Origin: Chitinophaga pinensis
Lineage (GTDB): Bacteria > Bacteroidota > Bacteroidia > AKYH767-A > OLB10
Direction: 5' to 3'
DNA length: 9,104 nt
Assembly: GCA_945872015.1 (NCBI GenBank)
Contig: CAMBYJ010000055.1
Coordinates: 1-9,104, forward strand
Of this stretch, positions 1-5,816 are shown in pieces (positions within the stretch are counted from its first letter, which is position 1; every line of letters starts with the position of its first letter). The notes under the pieces are model-generated. The model did not search any database. It saw only the letters and a list, made by a program, of their open reading frames with translations, and was not told where the DNA came from. Made by a program: the position numbers and the translations under genes.

Positions 1-577
1 TGTATTTTCTATTTTATTATTTATGCTTGCAAAAAGAGTAAAAGTAAAGTCAGATAGGGGAGTCAAGTTAAACTTCGAAAAAATAGAATCACAATTAACT
101 ATTTTATTTTCTTCTATTCCAAGATTGTTTTTTGTTGTAGCAGTTATGGGAATTTTTCATCAAGGTATTATTACGTTAATACTTCTTTTAGGGCTTACAG
201 GTTGGATGGAAATTGCAAGAGTTGTTCGCGCAGAAATTCATAAGATACAATCCATGGATTATTACGCAGCCGCAAAATTATCAGGTGCATCATGGATGCG
301 AATTATGATGAAGCATTTGCTTCCCAATTTAAAACCCTTATTGATTGCGGTCTTTGCCTTTTCATTTGCAGGAGCTATTCTTTCGGAAGCATCATTAAGC
401 TTTTTAGGATTTGGATTGGCTACCGATCAGGTAACATGGGGCTCTTTAATCTTAGAAGGAAAGGAATCCTTTAGCGCATGGTGGTTAATTGTATTTCCAG
501 GAATTTGTTTGAGCAGTTGCTTAGCTGCATTGTTTTCTATTGCACGAAACGGGAATAATGATGTTTATTCTTTGTAG
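1..577 (+). CDS. Peptide ABC transporter permease, DppC/OppC type (5' partial)
   Basis: Inner-membrane permease subunit of a dipeptide/oligopeptide-type ABC importer; it would pair with a DppB-like permease, two ATPases and a substrate-binding protein, none of which lies in the window. The reading frame is open from base 2 to the left edge, so the ATG at 23 is internal and only the C-terminal part is seen (about 191 residues of a family near 300-350). The hallmark is the EAA loop that contacts the ATPase, encoded at about 266-328 (AAAKLSGAS then HLLPN). It is preceded by a conserved GW-x-x-IAR-x-VRAE stretch and followed by ILSEASLSFLGFG and TWGSLI, typical of the DppC half. Several hydrophobic spans surround these motifs. 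The extreme C-terminus (ending NNDVYSL) departs from the usual GDGLRDALDP-like tail, which suggests a divergent Bacteroidota paralogue. Family assignment is sure; substrate is inferred from family only. Confidence 0.9.
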   Translation, partial: VFSILLFMLAKRVKVKSDRGVKLNFEKIESQLTILFSSIPRLFFVVAVMGIFHQGIITLILLLGLTGWMEIARVVRAEIHKIQSMDYYAAAKLSGASWMRIMMKHLLPNLKPLLIAVFAFSFAGAILSEASLSFLGFGLATDQVTWGSLILEGKESFSAWWLIVFPGICLSSCLAALFSIARNGNNDVYSL

Positions 578-601
578 CTATCTGAATAATCTACATTTTT
601 G
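572..601 (+). promoter_or_regulatory. Possible Bacteroidota-type promoter for queD
   Basis: A TTG at 572-574, overlapping the last codons of the permease gene, is followed after 19 bases by CATTTTTG at 594-601. This matches the Bacteroidota -33/-7 pattern TTG-N19/20-TAnnTTTG in all but the first base of the -7 element. The queD start codon is only 8 bases further on, so the leader would be a few bases long. Pattern match by eye only; in AT-rich DNA such matches also arise by chance. Confidence 0.4.
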
Positions 602-609
602 TACGCGAT

Positions 610-1041
610 ATGGTAACGCTAAATAAAATCTTTACATTCGATATGGCGCATGCATTGGAGAACTATCCAGGTAAATGTCGTCATATTCATGGTCATACTT
701 ATATTCTTCACGTATCTGTTTCAGGAAAAATTTTAGATCAGCCAGGCGCTCCTTTGGATGGAATGATCGCTGACTTTACAGATATCAAGCAATGGGTGAA
801 AAGTGAAGTCATCGAAACCTTCGACCATGCATTGGTTTTACGTCAGAATAGCGAACATGCAAATATGAATTGGTCGGAGCTAAACTGGACAAGGATTTTA
901 CTAACGAGCTATCAGCCAACCTGTGAAAATATCATGTTGGATATTCGTGACCGCTTGATTAAGAAGATTCCTGCAGGACTTGAACTAGTGCAACTGAGAT
1001 TATACGAAACACCAACCTCTTATGCAGAGTGGAAGAAGTGA
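610..1041 (+). CDS. queD: 6-pyruvoyl/6-carboxy-5,6,7,8-tetrahydropterin synthase (QueD family)
   Basis: Cytosolic zinc enzyme of the T-fold class that converts dihydroneopterin triphosphate to 6-carboxytetrahydropterin, the second step towards queuosine and other 7-deazapurines. At 143 residues it is of normal length. Zinc ligands are His14 (in MAHAL), His27 and His29; the catalytic Cys23 lies in a CxxxHGH arrangement, the spacing of QueD rather than of eukaryotic PTPS. Also visible are Asp55-Phe56 (ADF), the catalytic-site Asp72-His73, the PTxEN motif at 103-107 and the pterin-anchoring Glu133 (YETPTSYAEW). The start at 610 gives the usual N-terminus just before strand 1. No queC, queE or queF is adjacent. 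It follows the permease by 32 bases but may have its own promoter, and it converges on the ribH operon with a 10-base gap. QueD is preferred over PTPS on the Cys motif. Confidence 0.9.
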   Translation: MVTLNKIFTFDMAHALENYPGKCRHIHGHTYILHVSVSGKILDQPGAPLDGMIADFTDIKQWVKSEVIETFDHALVLRQNSEHANMNWSELNWTRILLTSYQPTCENIMLDIRDRLIKKIPAGLELVQLRLYETPTSYAEWKK

Positions 1042-1051
1042 TCTTTTAAAA

Positions 1052-1483
1052 TTACTCAGTAACGGCGATGGCTATACCCGGAAGCTTTACTTCTGAACCT
1101 TTACTGTCGAAGCCAACAACATCTTTCAAGTAAACTGTATCGCCAGGTAGCAACTTTCCGATTGAACGTTTCGCCATAATTGGAAATCCGTCTAATCCTA
1201 AACCGAAATCTTTTACTTCCATTGGGTTTTTTACAATCACTTGTATTCCGAATTGATGCAACTGATACGATTTTCCATCGCTACAACTAACCATCACCTT
1301 AGCAGAGTTCGTCCATTCTTGTAAATTCGCTAAAGTCATTTTGTTAGTTTTTGCTGTATCGCTCGAAGCATTACAAAATTTAATGACAGGTATTTTTGAT
1401 GATGCAGGTGCTTTCTTTTGTGCAGATAGAGTAGTGGTGAAAAAACAAAAAATAGCGAGTACTAGTAAGTGTGTTTGTTTCAT
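1052..1483 (-). CDS. Small secreted protein with GldM C-terminal-like beta domain
   Basis: 143-residue protein with a clear Sec signal peptide: Lys2, a hydrophobic core at about residues 6-18, and a probable cleavage site near residues 20-22 (LSAQ). The mature part is about 120 residues. Its C-terminal 75 or so residues alternate like beta strands and end in a GDTVYLKDV, DSKGSEVKLPGI, AIAV series. This resembles, from memory, the last domain of the gliding/type 9 secretion protein GldM, which ends in a GT-x-V-x-FEDI, GPDG, LP-x-I pattern. Two cysteines in the mature part (Cys37 and Cys67) could form a disulfide. It is the last gene of the TPR-ribH operon, starting 6 bases after the ribH stop with an A-rich leader typical of Bacteroidota. 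Secretion is well supported; the GldM resemblance is by eye, and no function can be given. Confidence 0.7.
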   Translation of the reverse strand: MKQTHLLVLAIFCFFTTTLSAQKKAPASSKIPVIKFCNASSDTAKTNKMTLANLQEWTNSAKVMVSCSDGKSYQLHQFGIQVIVKNPMEVKDFGLGLDGFPIMAKRSIGKLLPGDTVYLKDVVGFDSKGSEVKLPGIAIAVTE

Positions 1484-1489
1484 AGTTAT

Positions 1490-1969
1490 TTATTTTTTTA
1501 ATGCTACCATTTTAAGTGCAGTGGCAGCGGCTTCAATCCCTTTGTTGCCATGCTTACCACCAGAACGATCAATGGCCTGGTCTAAATTATCAGTTGTTAA
1601 TACTCCAAATATAAATGGTTTATTGTATTTGATAGTAAGATTGGTAATGCCATTTGCAACAGCATCACAAATAAAATCAAAATGTCTTGTTTCTCCTTGA
1701 ATTACACAGCCAATGCAGATGATTGCATCGTAATTATCCTGAGCCAACATTGATGCTCCAGCGGTTAGCTCAAAGCTACCTGGTACGTCAATGCGATTAA
1801 TGTTTTCTTGTTTTGCTCCTGCATCTAATAAAAAACGAATTGCACCTTGAGCCATGGCTTCTGTAATAACATGGTTCCATTCTGCTACAACAATGCCGAA
1901 CGTATAAGGTTCGGCATTGGGCATTTCGTTAGCTTGATGATGCGATAGCGATTGATGTGCTGTCGACAT
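1490..1969 (-). CDS. ribH: 6,7-dimethyl-8-ribityllumazine synthase
   Basis: Penultimate enzyme of riboflavin synthesis: it condenses 5-amino-6-ribitylamino-uracil with 3,4-dihydroxy-2-butanone 4-phosphate to give lumazine, usually as a pentameric or icosahedral 60-mer cytosolic shell. The 159-residue product has all family motifs in order: AEWN at 29-32 for the pyrimidine ring, PGSFEL at 63-68, GCVIQGET at 87-94 for the phosphate of the second substrate, the catalytic His96 in RHFDF, FGVLTTDN at 121-128, and Arg135 with GGKHGNKG at 137-144. The N-terminal 20 residues are a His-rich, poorly conserved extension, so the exact start is less certain; the ATG at 1969 lies 8 bases after the TPR gene stop and has A at -3 and -6. 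No other rib gene is in the window and no FMN riboswitch is seen upstream. An 11-bp inverted repeat lies inside its 5' coding region. Confidence 0.97.
   Translation of the reverse strand: MSTAHQSLSHHQANEMPNAEPYTFGIVVAEWNHVITEAMAQGAIRFLLDAGAKQENINRIDVPGSFELTAGASMLAQDNYDAIICIGCVIQGETRHFDFICDAVANGITNLTIKYNKPFIFGVLTTDNLDQAIDRSGGKHGNKGIEAAATALKMVALKK
1891..1919 (-). other. Perfect 11-bp inverted repeat (hairpin) inside ribH
   Basis: CAATGCCGAAC at 1891-1901 is the exact reverse complement of GTTCGGCATTG at 1909-1919, with a 7-base loop. In the ribH transcript this would be a stable stem about 50-80 bases after the start codon, covering codons of residues 17-27. No U-tract follows on the minus strand, so it is not an intrinsic terminator. 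The repeat is certain; any role as a regulatory or pause hairpin is inference. Confidence 0.6.
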
Positions 1970-1977
1970 AGTATTGA

Positions 1978-2655
1978 TTATTTTCCTGCTAGGACAGAAG
2001 CACGACCGATGTATTTATCAATGTCGCGAGCTTCTGTACAAGTTGGGAAATCTTTTTTAATTTGATTGTAAGCTTCTAGAGCAGCACTGTAGTTTTTTTG
2101 TTGCTCATATACTTTACCTGATTTCATTAAGAACAAAGGCTTAGTAAAGTTATTCTCATCATATTCAGATGCCTTTTTGTAGAAGTTTAATGCTTCGTCA
2201 TAACGACCTAACTCTTGATTAGCTGATCCGATACCACCTAATGCTAAAGCACCAGTTATATCATCTTCTGCATCGTATTTCTTTAATGCTTCAATTGCTT
2301 TTTCAAATTCACCTTTCTTTAGGTAAGTCATACCTAAATAATAATTGGCAAGGTTGCCCGATTTAGTAGAACCGTAATCCTGAGCAATTTGTTCGAAACC
2401 AGGATAAGTGCCATCACCGCTAAGTGCTTGCTTTAAACTATCCTGACTAAAATAACGCTCTGCAGCAAACATAGCATTTTGCGCTTTTTCTTCTTGCGGA
2501 CCTAAGATAAAGTTAGTGTATGAAAAATAAGCAACTACAATAAGAACAGCAGCGCCAACAATAATTGTCAGGCTCTTTTTATTGTCCTGAACATAGTTTT
2601 CAACTTTGTCTAATGACACGTTGTTTTGGTTTCCTTCGTGGTTATTTGATGACAT
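1978..2655 (-). CDS. Membrane-anchored tetratricopeptide repeat protein
   Basis: 225-residue protein with a short hydrophilic N-terminus (residues 1-27), one transmembrane helix at about 29-47, and a TPR region outside the membrane. Three TPR units can be read: about 99-131 (ANYYLGMTYLKKGEFEKAI), 133-167 (GSANQELGRYDEAL) and 169-203 (KVYEQQKNYSAALEAY). The region just after the membrane helix (AMFAAERYF) looks like the start of a YfgM/TPR_21-type domain, proteins that sit in the inner membrane and help chaperone or translocon work in Proteobacteria; this parallel is inferred from architecture only. It is the first gene of an operon with ribH (8-base gap) and the secreted GldM-like protein. 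The leader holds a perfect TATATTTG -7 element and no Shine-Dalgarno sequence. Topology would place the TPRs in the periplasm. The specific function is unknown. Confidence 0.88.
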   Translation of the reverse strand: MSSNNHEGNQNNVSLDKVENYVQDNKKSLTIIVGAAVLIVVAYFSYTNFILGPQEEKAQNAMFAAERYFSQDSLKQALSGDGTYPGFEQIAQDYGSTKSGNLANYYLGMTYLKKGEFEKAIEALKKYDAEDDITGALALGGIGSANQELGRYDEALNFYKKASEYDENNFTKPLFLMKSGKVYEQQKNYSAALEAYNQIKKDFPTCTEARDIDKYIGRASVLAGK

Positions 2656-2681
2656 ACTAAAATAAATCAGTTAATAGAGGG

Positions 2682-2711
2682 CAAATATACATTTATTTTT
2701 TGGAGAGAAAA
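2682..2711 (-). promoter_or_regulatory. Probable promoter of the TPR-ribH operon
   Basis: On the minus strand TATATTTG (2689 to 2682) is an exact match to the Bacteroidota -7 consensus TAnnTTTG, followed by CCC and the TPR start codon 26 bases on. At the -33 spacing (2711-2709) there is TTT instead of TTG, so only the -7 element is strong. It lies between the stop of the phosphatase gene (2720) and the TPR start, so it would give the ribH operon its own transcript. Confidence 0.5.
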
Positions 2712-2719
2712 ACAGGTTT

Positions 2720-3241
2720 TTAATTTGATTTTCGAGGTATTAACAGACAATTGTTATTAGGATTGTATGTTTGTATTAGCTTTTCAGCCCATTTTTCACA
2801 TAACAAGTCAAGCATTCGGTATACAATTCTGAAGTCATTCAAGTCTCCTGTGTAAGGGTCGGGAACAATCATGTTTTCATCATTGCTGCCATCGTAATTA
2901 TCGTTGATGTCGCAAATAAGCTTAATCTTGGTTAGAAATTGAAGTCCTGGCGAGCGTTCGTGTAAGGTTCTGTAAATGCTTGTATCCATTGCAAAAAGAT
3001 AGTCATAATCTGCATAATCTTCGTCAGAGATAGCTCTACAAACTTGGTTACTTATATCAATTCCGTTTTCAGACGCTACTTTAATAGAGCGTTTGTCTGG
3101 GGCAGATCCAACATGCCATCCACCAGTACCTGCCGAATCGACCTGAAAGTGAATATTGTATTTCTTTAATTTCTCAATCATAATACCTTCGGCAAGAGGT
3201 GAACGACAAATATTGCCAAGGCAAACCATTAAAATTTTCAT
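2720..3241 (-). CDS. Low-molecular-weight protein tyrosine phosphatase
   Basis: Cytosolic phosphatase of the arsenate-reductase/LMW-PTP fold that hydrolyses phosphotyrosine; bacterial members often act on tyrosine kinases of polysaccharide export. The P-loop signature is complete at the N-terminus: Cys7-Leu-Gly-Asn-Ile-Cys12-Arg13-Ser14, with Cys7 as nucleophile and Arg13 binding phosphate. The general acid is Asp128 in VPDPYTGD, and the conserved DSAGTGGWH segment is at 35-43. At 173 residues it is somewhat longer than the usual 150-160 because of a polar tail after about residue 155. It lies downstream of dnaA on the same strand, an order I recall as common in Bacteroidota. A strong terminator ends only 13 bases before its start codon, and I see no convincing -33 element, so expression may depend on read-through or a promoter overlapping the terminator. 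No cps or exo genes are nearby to indicate a substrate. Confidence 0.95.
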   Translation of the reverse strand: MKILMVCLGNICRSPLAEGIMIEKLKKYNIHFQVDSAGTGGWHVGSAPDKRSIKVASENGIDISNQVCRAISDEDYADYDYLFAMDTSIYRTLHERSPGLQFLTKIKLICDINDNYDGSNDENMIVPDPYTGDLNDFRIVYRMLDLLCEKWAEKLIQTYNPNNNCLLIPRKSN

Positions 3242-3254
3242 GGCGTGAAATTAT

Positions 3255-3288
3255 AAAAAAAATGTCCCGCTATTCAGCGGGACATTTT
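3255..3288 (-). terminator. Intrinsic terminator after dnaA
   Basis: Minus-strand RNA forms a 13-bp perfect stem (3259-3271 paired with 3276-3288; GTCCCGCT core) with a 4-base loop, followed by a run of Us from the A-tract at 3255-3262. The dnaA stop codon is 18 bases upstream, and the phosphatase start codon is 13 bases downstream of the U-tract. The structure is textbook for an intrinsic terminator and is the strongest hairpin in the window. Confidence 0.92.
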
Positions 3289-3306
3289 AAGGTTTTTAGG
3301 TTCTTA

Positions 3307-4740
3307 TTATCTGGATAGGTTGATTCGCTTTTGTAAATCTACTACCTGTGCTTTGAACTTTTTATCAGTGTCGATAAGGTTGTTTACCGTTCTGCAAGCG
3401 TGCAATACCGTTGCGTGGTCTTTTCCTCCGCAATGCATTCCGATATTCGATAAAGACGATTTCGTAAATTGCTTGCTGAAATACATCGCTAACTGACGAG
3501 CTTGAACTACTTCACGCTTACGTGTTTTTGATTTTAAAACTTCTAAAGGTAATTCAAAGAAGTCGCAAACGATTTTCTGAATATAGTCGATTGAAATTTC
3601 ATGTACCGTATTCTTTACAAACTTGTCAATCATCTGCTTCGCCAACTCTAAAGTAATTGGCTTTTTGTTTAATGATGATTGTGCCATGATGGAGATTAAT
3701 GCTCCTTCCAGCTCACGAATGTTATTAGTAATACTTAATGCGATGTATTCAGTAATCTCGTTAGGAAGCTCTATACCATCAACGTACATTTTTCTGCGTA
3801 GGATAGCAATTCGAGTTTCTAAATCTGGAACTTGTAAATCTGCTGATAAGCCCCATTTAAAACGTGATAATAAGCGTTGCTCCATACCTTGTAAATCTAC
3901 AGGAGGCTTGTCGCACGTTAAAATGATTTGCTTATTGTTTTGATGTAAATGATTGAAGATATGGAAGAATACATCTTGTGTCTTTTCTTTTCCAGCGAAG
4001 AATTGAATATCATCGATAATCAATACATCCATCATCTTATAAAAATGAACGAAGTCGTTAGAAGAGTTATTTCTAACAGCATCAACAAACTGCGACATAA
4101 ACTTTTCGCTTTGAACGTAAAGTACAGTTTTGTTGGGGAAGTTATTTTTGATTTCAATTCCGATAGCGTTGGCAAGATGTGTTTTACCTAGACCATTACC
4201 ACCGTAAATTAACAATGGGTTGAATGAAGTGCCGCCTGGCTTTTGTGCAACTGCAAATCCTGCAGAGCGTGCTAAACGATTACAATCACCTTCAATTAAA
4301 TTATCAAATGAGAAATTAGAGTTAAGTTGAGAGTCAACATCAATTTTCTTAAGACCTGGAATGATGAAAGGATTGCGAATACCACCACTGATTTGCTGAG
4401 GCATTGGAACAGCAGGGTTCTTAAGTCCGTTGTTGCTTTTTGCTGGAAACTTTACTGTGTATGGTTTAGAGCCTGCAGTACTGTTTTCCATCAAGATAGA
4501 ATATTCTAATCTTCCTTCTGTGCCTAACTCACGTTTGATGATTTTACGTAGTAATCCGATATAATGCTCTTCTAACCATTCATAAACGAATTGACTAGGT
4601 ACTTCAATAGTTAAAGTCTGCTGATCAAGTTTTACTGGCTTGATTGGTTCAAACCAAGTTTTGAAATTCTGTGGATTAACATTGTCTCTAATTAATTTCA
4701 AGCAATTCTCCCATACATGCTCACATGTTTTCTCTTTCAT
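3307..4740 (-). CDS. dnaA: Chromosomal replication initiator protein DnaA
   Basis: AAA+ ATPase that binds DnaA boxes, melts the origin and loads the helicase. I prefer the ATG at 4740 (477 aa) to the in-frame ATG at 4764 (485 aa): the later one has A at -3 and -6, a GGAG upstream, and starts where homologues start (MKEKTCEHVWENC). In 477-aa numbering, domain I covers about 5-86 (NFKTWFEPIKP, EWLEEHY), a variable Pro/Gly-rich linker about 87-140, and the AAA+ domain follows with Walker A GGNGLGKTH at 180-188, Walker B IIDDIQ (Asp243-Asp244) and the box VII arginine finger Arg293 (LLSRFKWGL). The DNA-binding domain IV carries the signature GGKDHATVLHACRTV at 438-452. All key residues are intact. 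It is not next to dnaN, recF or gyrB, and no clear DnaA-box cluster is seen around it. It is followed by its own terminator. Confidence 0.97.
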   Translation of the reverse strand: MKEKTCEHVWENCLKLIRDNVNPQNFKTWFEPIKPVKLDQQTLTIEVPSQFVYEWLEEHYIGLLRKIIKRELGTEGRLEYSILMENSTAGSKPYTVKFPAKSNNGLKNPAVPMPQQISGGIRNPFIIPGLKKIDVDSQLNSNFSFDNLIEGDCNRLARSAGFAVAQKPGGTSFNPLLIYGGNGLGKTHLANAIGIEIKNNFPNKTVLYVQSEKFMSQFVDAVRNNSSNDFVHFYKMMDVLIIDDIQFFAGKEKTQDVFFHIFNHLHQNNKQIILTCDKPPVDLQGMEQRLLSRFKWGLSADLQVPDLETRIAILRRKMYVDGIELPNEITEYIALSITNNIRELEGALISIMAQSSLNKKPITLELAKQMIDKFVKNTVHEISIDYIQKIVCDFFELPLEVLKSKTRKREVVQARQLAMYFSKQFTKSSLSNIGMHCGGKDHATVLHACRTVNNLIDTDKKFKAQVVDLQKRINLSR

Positions 4741-4760
4741 TGTGTTGTCTTTCTCCTTTT
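4738..4760 (-). promoter_or_regulatory. Shine-Dalgarno-like sequence and preferred dnaA start
   Basis: Minus-strand AAAAGGAGAAAG (4760 to 4749) lies upstream of the ATG at 4740-4738, with 12 bases between GGAG and the ATG. The spacing is long for a classical Shine-Dalgarno site. It lies within the coding sequence if the ATG at 4764 were used, whose own context (AGGGT before ATG) is poor in A. Other starts in this window mostly lack such a sequence, as is usual for Bacteroidota, so its presence helps choose the start of dnaA. Confidence 0.4.
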
Positions 4761-4831
4761 GCATACCCTACGGCTTGATGTATTTTACTGTTTTAAAAAA
4801 TTGTTGATTAGTGGATTTTCTGATTGTGATG

Positions 4832-4839
4832 CAAATATT
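4832..4839 (-). promoter_or_regulatory. Possible -7 element of the dnaA promoter
   Basis: Minus-strand AATATTTG (4839 to 4832) matches TAnnTTTG except for the first base and is followed by CATCAC. At the -33 position there is TTT in a T-rich run rather than TTG. Transcription would start near 4826, giving a leader of about 85 bases to the ATG at 4740. Directly upstream are A/T tracts (4844-4869) that could act as an UP-like or bent element. Assigned by eye. Confidence 0.35.
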
Positions 4840-4843
4840 GTTT

Positions 4844-4873
4844 AAAAAAACGTAAAAAAAAATTTTTTTATCG
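4844..4873 (-). terminator. Weak AT-rich hairpin with U-tract after the nucleotidase operon
   Basis: Eight bases after the stop of the metallophosphatase gene (4881), the minus strand carries CG-A-TAAAAAAA, a small loop, then TTTTTTTACG, followed by T7 (4850 to 4844). The stem has two G-C pairs, one bulged base and about seven or eight A-T pairs, so it is weak, but position and U-tract suit an intrinsic terminator. The same bases lie just upstream of the dnaA -7 element and may instead serve that promoter. Confidence 0.35.
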
Positions 4874-4880
4874 TTGATTT

Positions 4881-5816
4881 TTAAGAAATTTTTACAGTAC
4901 TGTTTTTATGCGAAATCTTTCCACTTTTCTTTTCAATTAAAAAGTCTATTCTTCCTAGACGAATTCCACCAAATCCTGTCTGAGCAACCAATACTTTATT
5001 TCCTTTTAAATTTTTAAATGCAACAGGATCATCTAAAAAAGTATGGGTGTGTCCACCTAGTATCAAATCGATGTTATCCGATTGTTCTGCTAAAACTGCA
5101 TCAGAAACTTTTCTGCTTCCATCATAGCGATATCCTAAATGCGATAAGCAAATGATAATATCGCACTTCTCGTTATCTTTTAAATTTTTCGCTATAACAT
5201 TAGCCGTATCAAGCGGATTTTTATGCATCGTTTTCTCAAAACATTTTTCATCTACTAATCCTTGCAACTCAATGCCTAATCCGAAAACTCCAATACGAAT
5301 ATTTTCTTTTTCGATGATTGTATAGTACTGTGTTTTTCCAGCTAAAACTGTTTTGCTGAAATCATAGTTGCTACATAGAAAAGGAAATTTCGCATGAGGA
5401 AGTTGTTTCGCAAATCCATTAATGCCTCCATCGAAGTCATGATTACCCATTGTTGCAGCATCGTACTTCATAGCACTCATTAATTTTATTTCCAATTCAC
5501 CACCGTAATAATTAAAGTAGGGGGTGCCTTGAAAAATATCGCCACTATCAAATAGTAAAACATTTTTTTCTTCTGAACGAATTTTGTTTATCAACTGCAT
5601 TCTTCTCGCAACTCCACCCATGCCGCCAAACTTCGGATCACTTGCAGGAAATGGATCAATGCGACTATGCGTATCATTCGTGTGAAGAATTGTAATTTTA
5701 GTTTGTCCTGCAGCCGCAAGCAAATCATTCGGAATACTAGTTAGTGCCAATGCACCTCCAGCTAATCCAATTTGTTTGATAAAATTTCTTCTATTGTATT
5801 TCTGAAACTCTTCCAT
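4881..5816 (-). CDS. 5'-nucleotidase-type metallophosphatase domain, Tat-exported
   Basis: This is the catalytic N-terminal half of a UshA-like 5'-nucleotidase as a separate 311-residue protein; UshA-type enzymes dephosphorylate nucleotides in the periplasm using two metal ions. The N-terminus has a twin-arginine signal (Arg9-Arg10-Asn-Phe-Ile-Lys) followed by a Gly/Ala/Leu-rich stretch to about residue 36. The metallophosphatase motifs are complete: HTNDTHS at 45-51 (Asp48, His50), DSGDIFQG at 90-97 (Asp90), GNHDFD at 124-129 with the His126/Asp129 dyad, SHLGYR at 225-230, and GGHTHTF at 254-260. It stops shortly after the catalytic domain and lacks the 5_nucleotid_C domain. That domain is encoded by the gene just upstream, whose 3' end overlaps this start by 26 bases, which suggests translational coupling. 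The two proteins probably act together, by inference. Confidence 0.92.
   Translation of the reverse strand: MEEFQKYNRRNFIKQIGLAGGALALTSIPNDLLAAAGQTKITILHTNDTHSRIDPFPASDPKFGGMGGVARRMQLINKIRSEEKNVLLFDSGDIFQGTPYFNYYGGELEIKLMSAMKYDAATMGNHDFDGGINGFAKQLPHAKFPFLCSNYDFSKTVLAGKTQYYTIIEKENIRIGVFGLGIELQGLVDEKCFEKTMHKNPLDTANVIAKNLKDNEKCDIIICLSHLGYRYDGSRKVSDAVLAEQSDNIDLILGGHTHTFLDDPVAFKNLKGNKVLVAQTGFGGIRLGRIDFLIEKKSGKISHKNSTVKIS

Noticed and set aside
23..25. ATG at 23 as the start of the ABC permease gene
   Set aside because: The frame is open to the left edge and the product would lack the first transmembrane half of the family; it is an internal methionine.
1037..1056. Hairpin across the queD and GldM-like stop codons
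   Set aside because: Only six pairs including a G-U, AT-rich, with no clear U-tract after it; not supportable as a terminator.
1341..1700. Open frames on the plus strand opposite ribH, dnaA and aat (for example 1341-1700, 3623-3943, 3949-4191, 7577-7780)
   Set aside because: They are antisense to well-identified genes, show no domain or motif, and have no start signals of their own.
4741..4764. dnaA start at the in-frame ATG at 4764
   Set aside because: It adds eight residues not typical of the family, has a G-rich start context, and would place the GGAG inside the gene; the ATG at 4740 is preferred, though not proven.
4765..4880. Replication origin (oriC) with DnaA boxes upstream of dnaA
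   Set aside because: I searched for TTATCCACA-like 9-mers; the best is AAATCCACT on the minus strand (three mismatches). There is no cluster and no dnaN, recF or gyrB neighbour. AT-richness alone does not support an origin.
4894..4903. Palindrome ACAGTACTGT as an operator
   Set aside because: It lies inside the 3' coding end of the metallophosphatase gene, is a single copy, and ten-base palindromes are expected by chance in 9 kb.
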